This document shows positions 1 to 9,190 of a stretch of DNA of 50,515 nucleotides, piece after piece (positions within the stretch are counted from its first letter, which is position 1; every line of letters starts with the position of its first letter). The notes under the pieces are model-generated. The model searched no databases, was not told the origin of the DNA, and saw only the letters and a program-made list of their open reading frames with translations. Made by a program: the position numbers and the translations under genes. The stretch comes from Paracoccus sp. R12_2 (GTDB lineage: Bacteria; Pseudomonadota; Alphaproteobacteria; Rhodobacterales; Rhodobacteraceae), in NCBI RefSeq assembly GCF_017744015.1, contig NZ_JAGHRA010000020.1, positions 1 through 50,515 of the forward strand, given 5' to 3'.

Positions 1-127
1 CATAGGCACGGAAATCACCGAAATACTTCGTGATCGCCGCCGTCAGCGTCGTCTTGCCGTGGTCAACGTGACCGATCGTCCCGATATTGACGTGCGGTTT
101 CGTCCGTTCAAACTTTGCCTTTGCCAT
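1..127 (-). CDS. tuf: Elongation factor Tu, N-terminal end (partial)
   Basis: This is the first 42 codons of EF-Tu, the GTPase that delivers aminoacyl-tRNA to the ribosome; the rest lies off the left edge. The protein begins [19 protein letters not shown] and contains the P-loop GHVDHGKT followed by the [11 protein letters not shown] stretch typical of bacterial EF-Tu. The start is fixed by an AGGAGG ribosome binding site on the minus strand (positions 134-139). The gene upstream is divergent and unrelated, so this copy is not directly preceded by fusA. Whether it belongs to the rpsL-type operon or is the second tuf copy near secE/nusG cannot be told from here. Confidence 0.97.
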   Translation of the reverse strand, partial: MAKAKFERTKPHVNIGTIGHVDHGKTTLTAAITKYFGDFRAY

Positions 128-187
128 CTAGGGCCTCCTGATCGCGGGGCGTGGCTTGACAGGCCCCCGGGTTAGTGTGCGCCGCGA

Positions 188-214
188 TTTATAAGGCGGT
201 CGAGGAAAAATCAA
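188..214 (-). promoter_or_regulatory. Candidate sigma-70-type promoter of tuf
   Basis: On the minus strand a TTGATT box (209-214) is followed after 15 bases by TATAAA (188-193), about 60 bases before the tuf start. Its placement upstream of a highly expressed gene in otherwise GC-rich sequence supports it. The spacer is shorter than the ideal 17, so the exact -10 register (TATAAA or the adjacent ATAAAT) is uncertain. Confidence 0.45.
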
Positions 215-357
215 GGGCGCGCGTGGGGTTTGTCACTGCCGCCGCGCCGGGTCTGACACAGACCACGCGACCCGGCGGGAACCGGTTGCCCGCAGCGCGC
301 GTTCGCGTCTGATTGACGCCGCGATCAGCGGCCCGGACCCAACGAGAGGACGTAACC

Positions 358-1293
358 ATGAGCTTGATGAAATCGCTTGCCCGTGTCGCCGCCGGAGTGA
401 TGCTGGCCAAGGGAATCGGCGCCGTCATGAAGAACCGCCAGTCGGGCTCGGCCGGACAGCGTCCGACAGGTTCGCAGTCAGGTCAGGGCGGGCTGCTGGA
501 CAGCATTCTTGGCAACAACACCTCGGGCGGCAGCGGCGGCAGCCTCAGCGACATGTTGGGCCAGGTGCTGGGCGGCCGACAGTCTGGATCGGCTGCGGGA
601 AGCGGTCGACCCTATGGCGGCGCGCATTCCGCTGGCGCCCAGGGGGGGCTTGGCGGCATTCTGGATCGTCTGGGCGGCAGCGGCGGTAAATCCGGCGGGC
701 TCGGCGGCATCCTGGGGCAGCTTGGTGGCGGACGCACCGGTCAGGCCGGCGGCCAGGGCGGACTGGGCGATCTGCTTGGAGGTCTGCTTGGCGGGTCCGC
801 TGCCGGTGCGGGTGCCGCGACGGCAGGCGGGCTGGCGCGCAAGGATTCGCAGGCCAGCAACGATGCAAGCTTCGGCGAGTTGTTCAATGATTCGGTGTCG
901 CGCAACGACGAGCCCGAAATCGCCCCGACGCCGGAACAGAACGCTGTCGCCGGGCTGATGCTGAAGGCGATGATCCAGGCCGCGAAATCGGACGGCACCA
1001 TCGACGACGCGGAAAAGCAGCGGCTTCTGGGTCATCTGGGTGATGATCTGGATGATGAGGAACGCCAGTTCATCCGCGAACAGATGGCGGCGCCGGTCGA
1101 TGCACAGGCCCTGGCGCGCGAGATCCCCGCGGGTATGGAATCACAGGTCTACCTGATGTCGCTGCTGGCGATCGATTTCGACAGCGCGGCCGAGGCGCGC
1201 TATCTGCACGATCTGGCACAATCCATGGGGCTTGACCGCGACACCGTCAACGCCATCCACCGCGAGGCCGGCGTCACCCTGCTTTACAGCTGA
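358..1293 (+). CDS. DUF533 (TerB-like/YebE) protein with Gly-rich N-terminal half
   Basis: A 311-aa protein. It begins MSLMKSLARVAAGVMLAKG, a hydrophobic amphipathic segment; residues about 25-170 are an extended Gly/Ser/Gln-rich low-complexity region with repeated LGGLL/GGILGQLGGG-like units; residues about 190-311 form an alpha-helical DUF533 domain related to TerB (AVAGLMLKAMIQAAKSDG, a D-x-D/E acidic helix, then GMESQVYLMSLLAIDFD). Such proteins are usually envelope-associated and of unknown function. The ATG at 358 is chosen because GAGAGGA sits 7-13 bases upstream; an in-frame extension to 313 adds an unlikely leader. It stands alone and is divergent from tuf. Confidence 0.85.
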   Translation: MSLMKSLARVAAGVMLAKGIGAVMKNRQSGSAGQRPTGSQSGQGGLLDSILGNNTSGGSGGSLSDMLGQVLGGRQSGSAAGSGRPYGGAHSAGAQGGLGGILDRLGGSGGKSGGLGGILGQLGGGRTGQAGGQGGLGDLLGGLLGGSAAGAGAATAGGLARKDSQASNDASFGELFNDSVSRNDEPEIAPTPEQNAVAGLMLKAMIQAAKSDGTIDDAEKQRLLGHLGDDLDDEERQFIREQMAAPVDAQALAREIPAGMESQVYLMSLLAIDFDSAAEARYLHDLAQSMGLDRDTVNAIHREAGVTLLYS

Positions 1294-1425
1294 GCGCCGA
1301 CTTCGGCAGATCATCGCAAGTTCGTGATCCGGTCCGAGTTTGATTGATCGGCGTGGCGGGCTCTGCCAAGTTTCCACAGGAAGTTCAGACGCAGAAAACG
1401 TCATCATTTCAGACAGGAGCCAGCC

Positions 1426-1881
1426 ATGCGCCTCGCCACCTCTGCCGCGATCTGCCTTTTCGCCGCACTTCCCGTCATTGCAACGGCACAATCCGCCGAA
1501 GACGCGCTGGAGGCGCGTCACGGATACATGAAGATGCTTGCGATCAACATGGGCAAGCTGTCGGCCATGGCGAAAGGCGAGATGGCCTATGACGAGGCTG
1601 CCGCGTCAACCGCCGCCGCGAACATTGTCGCGCTGACCCAGTATGACGTGCCGTCCCTGTTCATCGAAGGCACCGCCGAGGGCGAGGCCGAAGGGTCCGA
1701 GGCATTGCCCGCGATCTGGGAAAACCCCGACGACTTCGCGACCAAGTTCACCGAACTGGCCGACGCGGCGGCAGGCAGCCCCGAGGCCGTGATGGGCGGG
1801 CAGGACAATATCGGCCCGGCACTGCAGAAGCTGGGCGGAGCCTGCAAGGCATGCCACGACGACTATCGCAAGAAAGACTGA
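1426..1881 (+). CDS. Cytochrome c' (periplasmic, class II c-type)
   Basis: A 151-aa exported haem protein. A signal peptide occupies residues 1-21 (cleavage after the ATA of VIATA), and the mature part is the expected length of about 130 residues for cytochrome c'. The haem-binding motif CKACH lies near the C-terminus, as in class II cytochromes c, preceded by the helix LQKLGGACKACH. Cytochromes c' bind NO or CO at five-coordinate haem in the periplasm and are linked to NO protection in Rhodobacteraceae. AGGAG lies 8 bases before the ATG. The stop overlaps the start of the cytochrome b561 gene by one base, so the two are cotranslated and probably an electron-transfer pair. Confidence 0.92.
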   Translation: MRLATSAAICLFAALPVIATAQSAEDALEARHGYMKMLAINMGKLSAMAKGEMAYDEAAASTAAANIVALTQYDVPSLFIEGTAEGEAEGSEALPAIWENPDDFATKFTELADAAAGSPEAVMGGQDNIGPALQKLGGACKACHDDYRKKD

Positions 1882-2465
1882 TGTCAGAGGATCAGGCGCG
1901 CAGGGTCAGGATCTGGGATCCGGCCCTGCGTTTCTTCCACTGGGCGCTGGCCGCATTGGTCGTGACGACATGGATTCTGGGCAAGTTCGGCCCCAACGTC
2001 ATGACCCTGCATTTCTGGTTCGGCTACGCGATCATCGCATTGCTGTTGTTCCGCTTGGTTTGGGGGCTGGTCGGACCCAGATCCGCCCGATTCGCCAGCT
2101 TTGTCAGGGGACCGGCGGCCGTTCTGGGCTATGTTCGACATCTGGGCCGGCGCGAGCCAAGTCACTGGCCGGGCCACAACCCGCTGGGGGCGCTGTCGGT
2201 CATCGCAATGCTGGCAGCCCTGGCCTGGCAGGTCGGGACGGGCCTGATCTCGGACCCGGACGATTTCATCAATGTCGGGCCGCTGGCAGACAAGGTCGGC
2301 GGCGAGACCGCGGGCGACGCGGTCGGCTGGCATCACTGGGGTGCGACAGCGATCCTGATCCTGGTTCTTCTGCATGTCGCCGTGATCCTGTTCTATCGCG
2401 TCTGGAAGAACGAGGATCTGGTCGGGCCGATGCTGACCGGCTGGAAATGGGTGCGCAAGCGCTGA
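1881..2465 (+). CDS. Cytochrome b561 family membrane protein
   Basis: A 194-aa integral membrane di-haem cytochrome b. It shows the family opening VRIWDPALRFFHWALA with a histidine ligand at RFFHW, four hydrophobic helices (about residues 17-35, 45-60, 95-115 and 145-170), the second-helix LHFWFGY histidine, and HHWGA/LLHVAVI histidines in the last helix. It begins inside the TGA of the cytochrome c' gene (TGATG), so the in-frame ATG further upstream at 1851 is rejected. Inferred role: quinol or electron exchange with the periplasmic cytochrome c' encoded just before it. Confidence 0.9.
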   Translation: MSEDQARRVRIWDPALRFFHWALAALVVTTWILGKFGPNVMTLHFWFGYAIIALLLFRLVWGLVGPRSARFASFVRGPAAVLGYVRHLGRREPSHWPGHNPLGALSVIAMLAALAWQVGTGLISDPDDFINVGPLADKVGGETAGDAVGWHHWGATAILILVLLHVAVILFYRVWKNEDLVGPMLTGWKWVRKR

Positions 2466-2481
2466 TCCAGGACACCGATTC

Positions 2482-2532
2482 GACCGGGCCCTGCCCGGTC
2501 ACATCGCGCACGCGGCGGGCTTGCCCGCCGCG
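2482..2532. terminator. Two hairpins between convergent cytb561 and parC
   Basis: GACCGGGC (2482-2489) pairs with GCCCGGTC (2493-2500), and CGCGGCGGGC (2511-2520) pairs with GCCCGCCGCG (2523-2532), the latter a perfect 10-bp stem with a TT loop. They lie between two convergent genes and probably end transcription from both sides, although neither is followed by a long T run. Confidence 0.55.
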
Positions 2533-2646
2533 TTAATCCTGATTGCAGGACAATCAGCAGAAACGAGCGAGGGGACAAGCCCCTCGCGCATGACCTGACC
2601 AGCGGCCGTGGGCCGCCGGTCGTAAGGGTCGGCAACGCGCAGCGGA

Positions 2647-4890
2647 TCAGGCGAACTTGTTGTCGCGCGGAAAGCCGCGCGGCGCCATGCGACCGGCGCC
2701 CGCGCGCTTGCCAAGCCATTCGCCGAGATCGCTTTCGGTGCGGGTCTTGCCGCCACCCATCGGCCAACTCAGCCCTTCGGCCAGCTTCACGAAGGTGGCA
2801 TCCGACAGGCTGTCGGCCGCCAGCAGCCCACCGCCACTGCCAAAGCGTTGTAATCTGACCCCCTTGCCGCGCGCCATCTCGGGCAGCTCGGTCAGCGGAA
2901 AGACCAGCATCTTCCTGTTGGTGCCGACGACCGCCACATGATCGCCGCTGACCGGCTTGCACAGCAGCGCCTCGCCGTTCAGCACCTGCTTGCCGGTCTT
3001 GGTCTGCGCCAGGATATCCGAGGCCGCGACCACGAAACCGTCGCCCGCCTTCGAGGCGACCAGATATCTTTCGCCCTCGCGCCAGGGGAAGACGGCAATG
3101 ACCTCTGCCTCGTTCGGCAGTTCGACCATAAGCCGCAGCGGTTCGCCCATGCCACGTCCGCCGGGCAGGCCGTTCGCGGGCAGTGTGTAGAACCGGCCGT
3201 TCGAGGCAAAGACCATCAGCTTGTCGGTCGTCTCGGCGTGCAGCGCGAAGGCCGGGCCGTCGCCGTCCTTGAACTTCAGTTCGGCATCCAGCGGCTGATG
3301 CCCCTTCATCGCCCGGATCCATCCCATCCGGGACAGGATCACGGTCAGCGGCTCACGCTCGATCATCGCATCCATGTCGATCGGCTCGACATCGGCAGCC
3401 TCGGTGATCAGCGTCCGGCGCTGGCCCTCGGGCGTGGACTTGCCGAACAGGTTGCGGACCTCCTTCAACTGATCGGCGATGCGCGACCACTGCGCGGCCT
3501 CATCGGCCAGCATCGCCTGCAGCGTCTCGCGTTCTTCCAGCAAACCGTCGCGTTCGGCGCGCAACTCGATCTCTTCCAGCTTGCGCAAGGCACGCAGGCG
3601 CATGTTCAGGATCGCCTCGACCTGCACATCCGACAGCCCGAACTCGGCGATCATCACCGCCTTGGGATCGTCCTCGTAGCGGATGATCTCGATCACCCGG
3701 TCAAGGTTCAGGTAGGCGATCAGATAGCCTTCCAACACCTCGAGCCGGGCTGCGATCTTGTCCAGACGGAAATTCGCGCGCCGGACCAGCACCTCGCGGC
3801 GGTGATCCAGGAACGCGCGCAGCACCTCTTTCAGCGAACAGACCTTGGGCACGCGCCCGTCGATCAACACGTTCATGTTCAGGCTGAAACGCACCTCAAG
3901 ATCGCTGACGCGATACAGCGCGGCCATCAGCTGTTCGGGATCGACATTGCGCGCGCGCGGTTCCAGCACGATGCGGACATCCTCGGCGGATTCGTCGCGC
4001 ACATCGGCCAGGATCGGGATCTTCTTGGTCTGGATCAGTTCGGCCAGCCGCTCGATCAGACGCGATTTCTGGACCTGGTAGGGAATTTCGGTGACTACGA
4101 TCTGCCACTGGCCGCGGCCCAGATCCTCCTGCTCCCACTTGGCCCGGACACGGAAGGCACCCCGGCCGGTGCGATAGTTCTGGGCGATCGTATCGGCGCT
4201 TTCGACGATCACGCCGCCGGTCGGAAAATCCGGCCCCTTGATCAGCGTCGCCAGCGTGTCGTCGCGCGCATCAGGCGTCTTGATCAGATGCAGGCAGGCG
4301 TCGATCACCTCGTGCAGGTTGTGGGGCGGAATGTTGGTGGCCATGCCCACCGCGATGCCCGACGCGCCATTTGCCAGCAGGTTCGGAAAGGCCGCGGGCA
4401 GCACGACGGGTTCGTTCAGCGTGCCGTCGTAATTGGGGCGGAAATCGACCGAATCCTCGGTCAGCCCGTCCATCAGCGTCTCGGATGTCTGCGCCAGCCG
4501 CGCCTCGGTGTATCGCGCGGCGGCCGGGTTGTCGCCGTCGATATTGCCGAAGTTGCCCTGCCCGTCCACCAGCGGATAGCGCATGGCGAAATCCTGGGCC
4601 AGGCGCGCCATCGCATCATAGATCGCCGCGTCGCCGTGGGGGTGATAATTGCCCATCACGTCGCCGGTGATCTTCGCGGATTTCCGGAAGGCACCGTTCG
4701 GCGAAAGCCGCAATTCGCGCATCGCGTAAAGAATGCGGCGATGCACAGGCTTCAGGCCATCGCGCGCATCAGGCAGTGCGCGGTTCATGATCGTGGACAG
4801 CGCATAGGTCAGATATCGCTCGCCTATGGCGCGGCTTAGCGGTTCGGACTGCGTGTTCCGTTCGGGGTCGATAGGAAGATCGTCGGACAT
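2647..4890 (-). CDS. parC: DNA topoisomerase IV subunit A
   Basis: A 747-aa type IIA topoisomerase subunit that breaks and rejoins DNA to decatenate chromosomes, working with ParE. The N-terminus reads [20 protein letters not shown], the active-site tyrosine is Tyr127 in AAARYTEA, and the C-terminal third forms the beta-propeller. There is no QRRGGKG GyrA-box, which together with the length separates it from GyrA. In the quinolone-determining region the sequence is [10 protein letters not shown], so the positions equivalent to E. coli Ser80 and Glu84 are Ala88 and Asp92. The long open frame on the opposite strand is a codon-bias shadow. Confidence 0.96.
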   Translation of the reverse strand: MSDDLPIDPERNTQSEPLSRAIGERYLTYALSTIMNRALPDARDGLKPVHRRILYAMRELRLSPNGAFRKSAKITGDVMGNYHPHGDAAIYDAMARLAQDFAMRYPLVDGQGNFGNIDGDNPAAARYTEARLAQTSETLMDGLTEDSVDFRPNYDGTLNEPVVLPAAFPNLLANGASGIAVGMATNIPPHNLHEVIDACLHLIKTPDARDDTLATLIKGPDFPTGGVIVESADTIAQNYRTGRGAFRVRAKWEQEDLGRGQWQIVVTEIPYQVQKSRLIERLAELIQTKKIPILADVRDESAEDVRIVLEPRARNVDPEQLMAALYRVSDLEVRFSLNMNVLIDGRVPKVCSLKEVLRAFLDHRREVLVRRANFRLDKIAARLEVLEGYLIAYLNLDRVIEIIRYEDDPKAVMIAEFGLSDVQVEAILNMRLRALRKLEEIELRAERDGLLEERETLQAMLADEAAQWSRIADQLKEVRNLFGKSTPEGQRRTLITEAADVEPIDMDAMIEREPLTVILSRMGWIRAMKGHQPLDAELKFKDGDGPAFALHAETTDKLMVFASNGRFYTLPANGLPGGRGMGEPLRLMVELPNEAEVIAVFPWREGERYLVASKAGDGFVVAASDILAQTKTGKQVLNGEALLCKPVSGDHVAVVGTNRKMLVFPLTELPEMARGKGVRLQRFGSGGGLLAADSLSDATFVKLAEGLSWPMGGGKTRTESDLGEWLGKRAGAGRMAPRGFPRDNKFA

Positions 4891-5028
4891 GCCGCATTGG
4901 ATAGGCCGCGCGGCGATGCCGGTCCAGCCGGAATTTCACCTTCGGAACGGGGCAAGCCGCATGGCGTTGTTCCGGGCGATCGGATAAAGAGGCCACAGTC
5001 GGCCATCAGGGGAACGACGGCAGCGAAA

Positions 5029-5607
5029 ATGATACGACTTCTTGTGTTGATGTCCGCGACGCTGGTCGCACTTTACGCCGTCATGTCGGTCTATGGGGCG
5101 GGCGATCCGCGCGCGCAGAGACAGCAGACCGCGTCCCCGACGCCGCGCTCCGCCGCGCAGGACGCTGGCGCGCGGGATCTGATCGCGCCCCCCGAAGGCC
5201 GCACGCCCCCCGCGACGAACAGCGGCGCACCCACGGCCGGGAACACGTCTGCCGAGGCGCCCTCCTCCGCGCCCGAAGTTGTCAGCGTGGCGGCCCAGAC
5301 CCCCCAGCGGGTCCAGCAATTTCCCGGACCCGCGCTGCGGCCTTCGCCCGAATATGCAGGGCAGGAGCAGCAAGCAGTCGCAGCACCGCCGCCCGGCGCG
5401 CAAGGCCCGATTCTCTACGTCACCGGCAACAGCGTGAATTTCCGCGCCGGCCCCTCGACCGGGGACCGGGTGATCGGTGCGCTTGGTCAGGGGGCGGCGG
5501 TCGAGGCGCTGGGGCCGACCGACGGCGCCTGGGTCAATATCCGCGATACAAGCGGACGCATCGGCTACATGTCGGGCCAGTTTCTGACCAGCAACGCGCC
5601 GAACTGA
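5029..5607 (+). CDS. SH3-domain (SH3b) exported protein
   Basis: A 192-aa protein with an N-terminal membrane-spanning or signal segment (MIRLLVLMSATLVALYAVMS), a long Pro/Ala/Thr-rich low-complexity linker (about residues 25-125), and a C-terminal bacterial SH3 domain (about 130-192) with the hallmark VNFRAGPSTGDRVIGAL and ending RIGYMSGQFL. SH3b domains usually bind peptidoglycan, so a periplasmic wall-associated role is likely. The ATG at 5029 is chosen because the signal segment starts there; the frame is open back to 4897. It ends one base before the SDR gene. Confidence 0.85.
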   Translation: MIRLLVLMSATLVALYAVMSVYGAGDPRAQRQQTASPTPRSAAQDAGARDLIAPPEGRTPPATNSGAPTAGNTSAEAPSSAPEVVSVAAQTPQRVQQFPGPALRPSPEYAGQEQQAVAAPPPGAQGPILYVTGNSVNFRAGPSTGDRVIGALGQGAAVEALGPTDGAWVNIRDTSGRIGYMSGQFLTSNAPN

Positions 5608-5608
5608 C

Positions 5609-6427
5609 ATGACCGGACGGGTACTGATCACCGGCTGCTCGTCGGGCATCGGTCTGGATGCCGCGCGCCGGATGCAGGCCGAAGGATGGCAGGTGGTCGC
5701 GACCTGCCGTCAGGAAGCGGACATCGCCGCCCGCCGCGCCGAAGGGATGGAATGCCATCACCTGGAACTTGCCGATCCGGAAAGCACAGCCCGGCTGGTC
5801 CGGCAGGTATTGTCCGGCGGACGGCTGGACGGGCTGGTGAACAACGCGGCCTTTGCGCTGCCCGGCGCGGTCGAGGATATTTCCCGCGACGCGCTGCGCG
5901 CCATTTTCGAGGCCAATCTTTTCGGCACGCATGACCTGACGGCGCGGCTGATCCCGCATTTCCGCGAACATGGCGGCAGGATCGTCAATATCAGTTCGGT
6001 CCTGGGTCTGGTCGGGATCCCCTGGCGCGGTCCCTATGTCGCCACGAAGTTCGCGATGGAGGGGCTGACCGACGTGCTGCGCCTGGAGATGCACGGCACC
6101 GGGGTGCAGGTCGTGATGATCGAGCCGGGACCGATCGCCAGCCGCATCCGGGTGAACGCGATCCCGCATTTCGAAAGATGGGTGAACTGGCAGGACAGCG
6201 CACGCGCCCAGCAATATCGCGACACGCTGCTGAAACGGCTGTATCATCCGCCCGGCAAGGATCGCTTCGAATTGCCGCCCTCGGCGGTCAGCGACCGGAT
6301 CCTGCGGGCGCTGACCGCGACAAGACCGGCGCCCCGCTATTACGTCACCGCCCCGACCTGGCTGTCGGGCGTCGGCCGCAGGCTGCTGTCCACGCGCGCA
6401 CTGGACTGGGTCGCCCGCCGCAGCTAG
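5609..6427 (+). CDS. SDR family NAD(P)-dependent oxidoreductase
   Basis: A 272-aa classical short-chain dehydrogenase/reductase. The dinucleotide-binding motif TGCSSGIG is at residues 9-16, NNAA at about 78-81, the catalytic serine lies in NISS (about 127-130) and the YxxxK pair is Tyr143/Lys147. The residues after the catalytic motif (MHGTGVQVVMIEPGPI) resemble retinol/steroid-dehydrogenase-like SDRs; the substrate cannot be deduced. The start follows the SH3 gene stop by one base. Confidence 0.88.
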   Translation: MTGRVLITGCSSGIGLDAARRMQAEGWQVVATCRQEADIAARRAEGMECHHLELADPESTARLVRQVLSGGRLDGLVNNAAFALPGAVEDISRDALRAIFEANLFGTHDLTARLIPHFREHGGRIVNISSVLGLVGIPWRGPYVATKFAMEGLTDVLRLEMHGTGVQVVMIEPGPIASRIRVNAIPHFERWVNWQDSARAQQYRDTLLKRLYHPPGKDRFELPPSAVSDRILRALTATRPAPRYYVTAPTWLSGVGRRLLSTRALDWVARRS

Positions 6428-6451
6428 GGTCAGCCGCGAAAGGCGGTGCCC

Positions 6452-6652
6452 ATGCAAGACAAGCCCCTGTTCTATCTGGTCGTGCTGGCCGTTCTGGTGG
6501 TGCTGGCGATCTTGGTCACCGGCATCGGCGGCTTTGCCAAGGGCGGTGAATTCAACCGCAAGCATGGAAATCGCCTGATGCGCTGGCGGATCATCGCGCA
6601 GGCGGTGGCAGTGGCGCTGATTCTTCTGTTCCTGTGGATGAGGTCCGGCTGA
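6452..6652 (+). CDS. Small HIG1-domain (twin-transmembrane) protein
   Basis: A 66-aa inner-membrane protein with two hydrophobic helices (about residues 6-25 and 46-62) joined by a charged loop. The loop carries NRLMRWRIIAQ, matching the (R/H)xRxxxQ signature of HIG1 domains, which in mitochondria and alphaproteobacteria associate with respiratory (super)complexes. AAAGG lies 8-12 bases before the ATG at 6452; an upstream GTG at 6446 is too close to that site. The stop overlaps the next start by one base, coupling it to the adenosyltransferase. Confidence 0.8.
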   Translation: MQDKPLFYLVVLAVLVVLAILVTGIGGFAKGGEFNRKHGNRLMRWRIIAQAVAVALILLFLWMRSG

Positions 6653-7224
6653 TGGTGGTCCTGAACAAGATCTATACCCGCACCGGCGACAAGGGCGATA
6701 CCGCGCTGTCTGACGGCAGTCGCGTGGCCAAGCATGACCCGAGGGTCGAGGCCTATGGCACGGTGGACGAGCTGAACGCCACGCTGGGGCTGTGCCGCCT
6801 GCACGCGGGCGGTCGCATGGCCGACCGGATCGCGGTGATCCAGAACGACCTGTTCGACCTGGGCGCCGATCTGGCACGTCCCAACATGCAGGCGGACGAT
6901 CAGGCCGGCTATCCGGTGCTGCGCATCGTCGATTCACAGGTCACACGGCTGGAATCCGAGATCGACGAGATGAATGCCGATCTGCAGCCGCTGCGCAGCT
7001 TCATTTTGCCCGGCGGCTCGGTGCTGGCGGCGCATCTGCATCTGTCGCGCACCGTCGCCCGCCGGGCCGAACGTCGTGCGACCGAACTGGCGACCGGCGG
7101 CGATGCCAACGGTGCCGCGATCCGCTATCTGAACCGGCTCAGCGATTGGCTTTTCGTCGCCGCCCGTCAGGCCAATGGCGGCGGGACCGAAGACATCTTG
7201 TGGGTCCCCGGCGCCAGCCGTTAG
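6652..7224 (+). CDS. PduO-type ATP:cob(I)alamin adenosyltransferase
   Basis: A 190-aa cytosolic enzyme that transfers the adenosyl group of ATP to cob(I)alamin, making adenosylcobalamin. The N-terminus has [14 protein letters not shown], followed by [13 protein letters not shown]; later come the acidic/basic [15 protein letters not shown] and [15 protein letters not shown] signatures, all typical of the PduO fold. The start overlaps the preceding HIG1 gene stop (TGATG). Confidence 0.93.
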   Translation: MVVLNKIYTRTGDKGDTALSDGSRVAKHDPRVEAYGTVDELNATLGLCRLHAGGRMADRIAVIQNDLFDLGADLARPNMQADDQAGYPVLRIVDSQVTRLESEIDEMNADLQPLRSFILPGGSVLAAHLHLSRTVARRAERRATELATGGDANGAAIRYLNRLSDWLFVAARQANGGGTEDILWVPGASR

Positions 7225-7357
7225 CGCCCCACAACGCTGCGTCGCGGCAATCCTGCGCCGCAAACGCGGCGTCCGACGACGTTTTTCTGCTGTAAATGGG
7301 CAGAACCTGCCGATAACAAAGCCACGACAAAGGACGCAACCAAGGGAGAGCAGCCAC

Positions 7358-8116
7358 ATGAAGGTTCTCGTGCCGGTCAAGCGCGTGATCGACTACAACG
7401 TGAAGGCCCGTGTGAAAGCGGACGGATCCGGTGTCGATCTGGCGAATGTGAAGATGTCGATGAACCCCTTCGACGAGATCGCTGTCGAAGAGGCGATCCG
7501 GCTGAAGGAAAAGGGTGTCGCCGAGGAAGTCGTCGCGGTCAGCATCGGCGTCAAGCAGGCGGCCGAAACGCTGCGCACCGCGCTGGCCATGGGCGCCGAC
7601 CGCGCGATCCTGGTGATCGCTGCCGATGACGTGCACCAGGACATCGAACCCTTGGCCGTCGCCAAGATCCTGAAGGCCGTGATCGACGAGGAACAGCCCA
7701 AGCTGGTCATCGCCGGCAAGCAGGCGATCGACAACGACATGAACGCGACCGGCCAGATGCTGGCGGCGCTGCTTGGCTGGAGCCAGGCGACCTTCGCCAG
7801 CAAGGTCGAGATCGAGGGCGAGACCGCCAAGGTCACGCGCGAGGTGGACGGCGGTCTGCAGACCATCGAGGTCAAGCTGCCGGCGATCGTCACCGCCGAC
7901 CTGCGCCTGAACGAGCCGCGCTACGCCTCGCTGCCCAACATCATGAAGGCCAAGAAAAAGCCGCTGGACGAAAAGACCGCCGCCGATCTGGGCGTCGATG
8001 TCTCGCCCCGGCTTGAAATCGTCTCGACCCGCGAGCCCGAGGGCCGCAAGGCCGGGATCAAGGTAGGCTCGGTCGACGAGCTGGTGTCGAAACTGAAAGA
8101 AGCGGGGGTCGTGTGA
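7358..8116 (+). CDS. etfB: Electron transfer flavoprotein beta subunit
   Basis: A 252-aa soluble subunit that with EtfA carries electrons from acyl-CoA and other dehydrogenases to ETF:quinone oxidoreductase. The sequence begins [16 protein letters not shown] and contains [17 protein letters not shown] and the ETF-beta signature around [29 protein letters not shown] lies 9-16 bases before the ATG. The stop overlaps the etfA start by one base (GTGTGATGG), giving equal translation of the two subunits. Confidence 0.97.
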   Translation: MKVLVPVKRVIDYNVKARVKADGSGVDLANVKMSMNPFDEIAVEEAIRLKEKGVAEEVVAVSIGVKQAAETLRTALAMGADRAILVIAADDVHQDIEPLAVAKILKAVIDEEQPKLVIAGKQAIDNDMNATGQMLAALLGWSQATFASKVEIEGETAKVTREVDGGLQTIEVKLPAIVTADLRLNEPRYASLPNIMKAKKKPLDEKTAADLGVDVSPRLEIVSTREPEGRKAGIKVGSVDELVSKLKEAGVV

Positions 8117-9042
8117 TGGCTGTTCTTCTGCTGGGTGAAGTCACGAATGGCGAACTGAACCGCGATGCCACGTCCAAGGCCGTGGGTGCGCTGAAATCCC
8201 TGGGCGACGTGACGGTGCTGTGCGCCGGCGCACATGCCAAGGCGGCGGGCGAGGAAGCAGCCAAGATCGACGGCGTCGCCAAGGTGCTGGTTGCCGAGGA
8301 TGCGCTGTATGGCCACCGGCTGGCCGAACCGGCCGCCGCGCTGATGGTGTCCCTGGCGGGCGATTACGACCATATCGCAGCCCCGGCCACGACGGATGCC
8401 AAGAACATCATGCCGCGCGTCGCGGCGCTGCTGGACGCGATGGTGATTTCGGACGTGTCGGCGGTGATCGACGCGGAAACCTTTGAACGCCCGGTCTATG
8501 CCGGCAACGCCATCCAGACGGTAAAGTCGAAGGACGCCAAGAAGGTCATGACCGTCCGCACCGCCAGCTTTGACACGGCGGGCGAAGGCGGCCCGGCGCC
8601 GGTCGAGGCGATCTCGGCGGCCGAGGATCCGGCGCTGTCGAAATGGGTCGGCGACGAGGTTGCGGAAAGCGACCGCCCTGAACTGACCTCGGCGGGACGT
8701 GTCGTGTCGGGTGGACGCGGGGTCGGGTCCAAGGACGATTTCGCGATCATCGAGAAGCTGGCCGACAAGCTGGGTGCCGCCGTCGGCGCATCCCGCGCAG
8801 CGGTCGACTCGGGCTATGCCCCGAACGACTGGCAGGTCGGCCAGACCGGCAAGGTCGTGGCGCCGGAACTTTACGTCGCCGTCGGCATCTCGGGCGCGAT
8901 CCAGCACCTTGCCGGGATGAAGGACAGCAAGGTCATCGTCGCCATCAACAAGGACGAGGAAGCGCCGATCTTCCAGATCGCCGATTACGGCCTGGTTGGC
9001 GACCTGTTCACCACAGTGCCGGAACTGACCGAAAAGCTGTAG
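8116..9042 (+). CDS. etfA: Electron transfer flavoprotein alpha subunit
   Basis: A 308-aa FAD-binding partner of EtfB. The N-terminal domain begins [15 protein letters not shown]; the C-terminal FAD domain contains [16 protein letters not shown] and the signature [19 protein letters not shown] followed by [19 protein letters not shown]. The length matches the family. It is translationally coupled to etfB and closed by a strong terminator. Confidence 0.97.
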   Translation: MAVLLLGEVTNGELNRDATSKAVGALKSLGDVTVLCAGAHAKAAGEEAAKIDGVAKVLVAEDALYGHRLAEPAAALMVSLAGDYDHIAAPATTDAKNIMPRVAALLDAMVISDVSAVIDAETFERPVYAGNAIQTVKSKDAKKVMTVRTASFDTAGEGGPAPVEAISAAEDPALSKWVGDEVAESDRPELTSAGRVVSGGRGVGSKDDFAIIEKLADKLGAAVGASRAAVDSGYAPNDWQVGQTGKVVAPELYVAVGISGAIQHLAGMKDSKVIVAINKDEEAPIFQIADYGLVGDLFTTVPELTEKL

Positions 9043-9106
9043 GCGGCATTCGATCCAGAAAACTTCCCGTCGCTCAGTGCGGGAACCGGGGGCTTGCCCC
9101 CCGCCG

Positions 9107-9131
9107 ACCGCCCCCTGCCGGGGGCGGTTTT
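9107..9131 (+). terminator. Rho-independent terminator of etfBA
   Basis: A perfect 9-bp stem ACCGCCCCC (9107-9115) / GGGGGCGGT (9120-9128) with a four-base loop runs into a short T tract, about 65 bases after the etfA stop. Confidence 0.8.
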
Positions 9132-9190
9132 GCATTGCAGCATCTGGCCGCGCCCCCTATCGTCGCCGCGTCAGCAAGAGAGGTGGGGAC

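Noticed and set aside
2938..4839. 633-aa open frame on the plus strand opposite parC
   Set aside because: It mirrors parC exactly; high GC3 on the coding strand suppresses stops on the other. The translation is His/Gln/Asp/Arg-rich with no family features.
7256..7285. Hairpin CGCCGC-GCGGCG before etfB as a terminator
   Set aside because: Only six base pairs and a T run 12 bases later; too weak to list as a feature.
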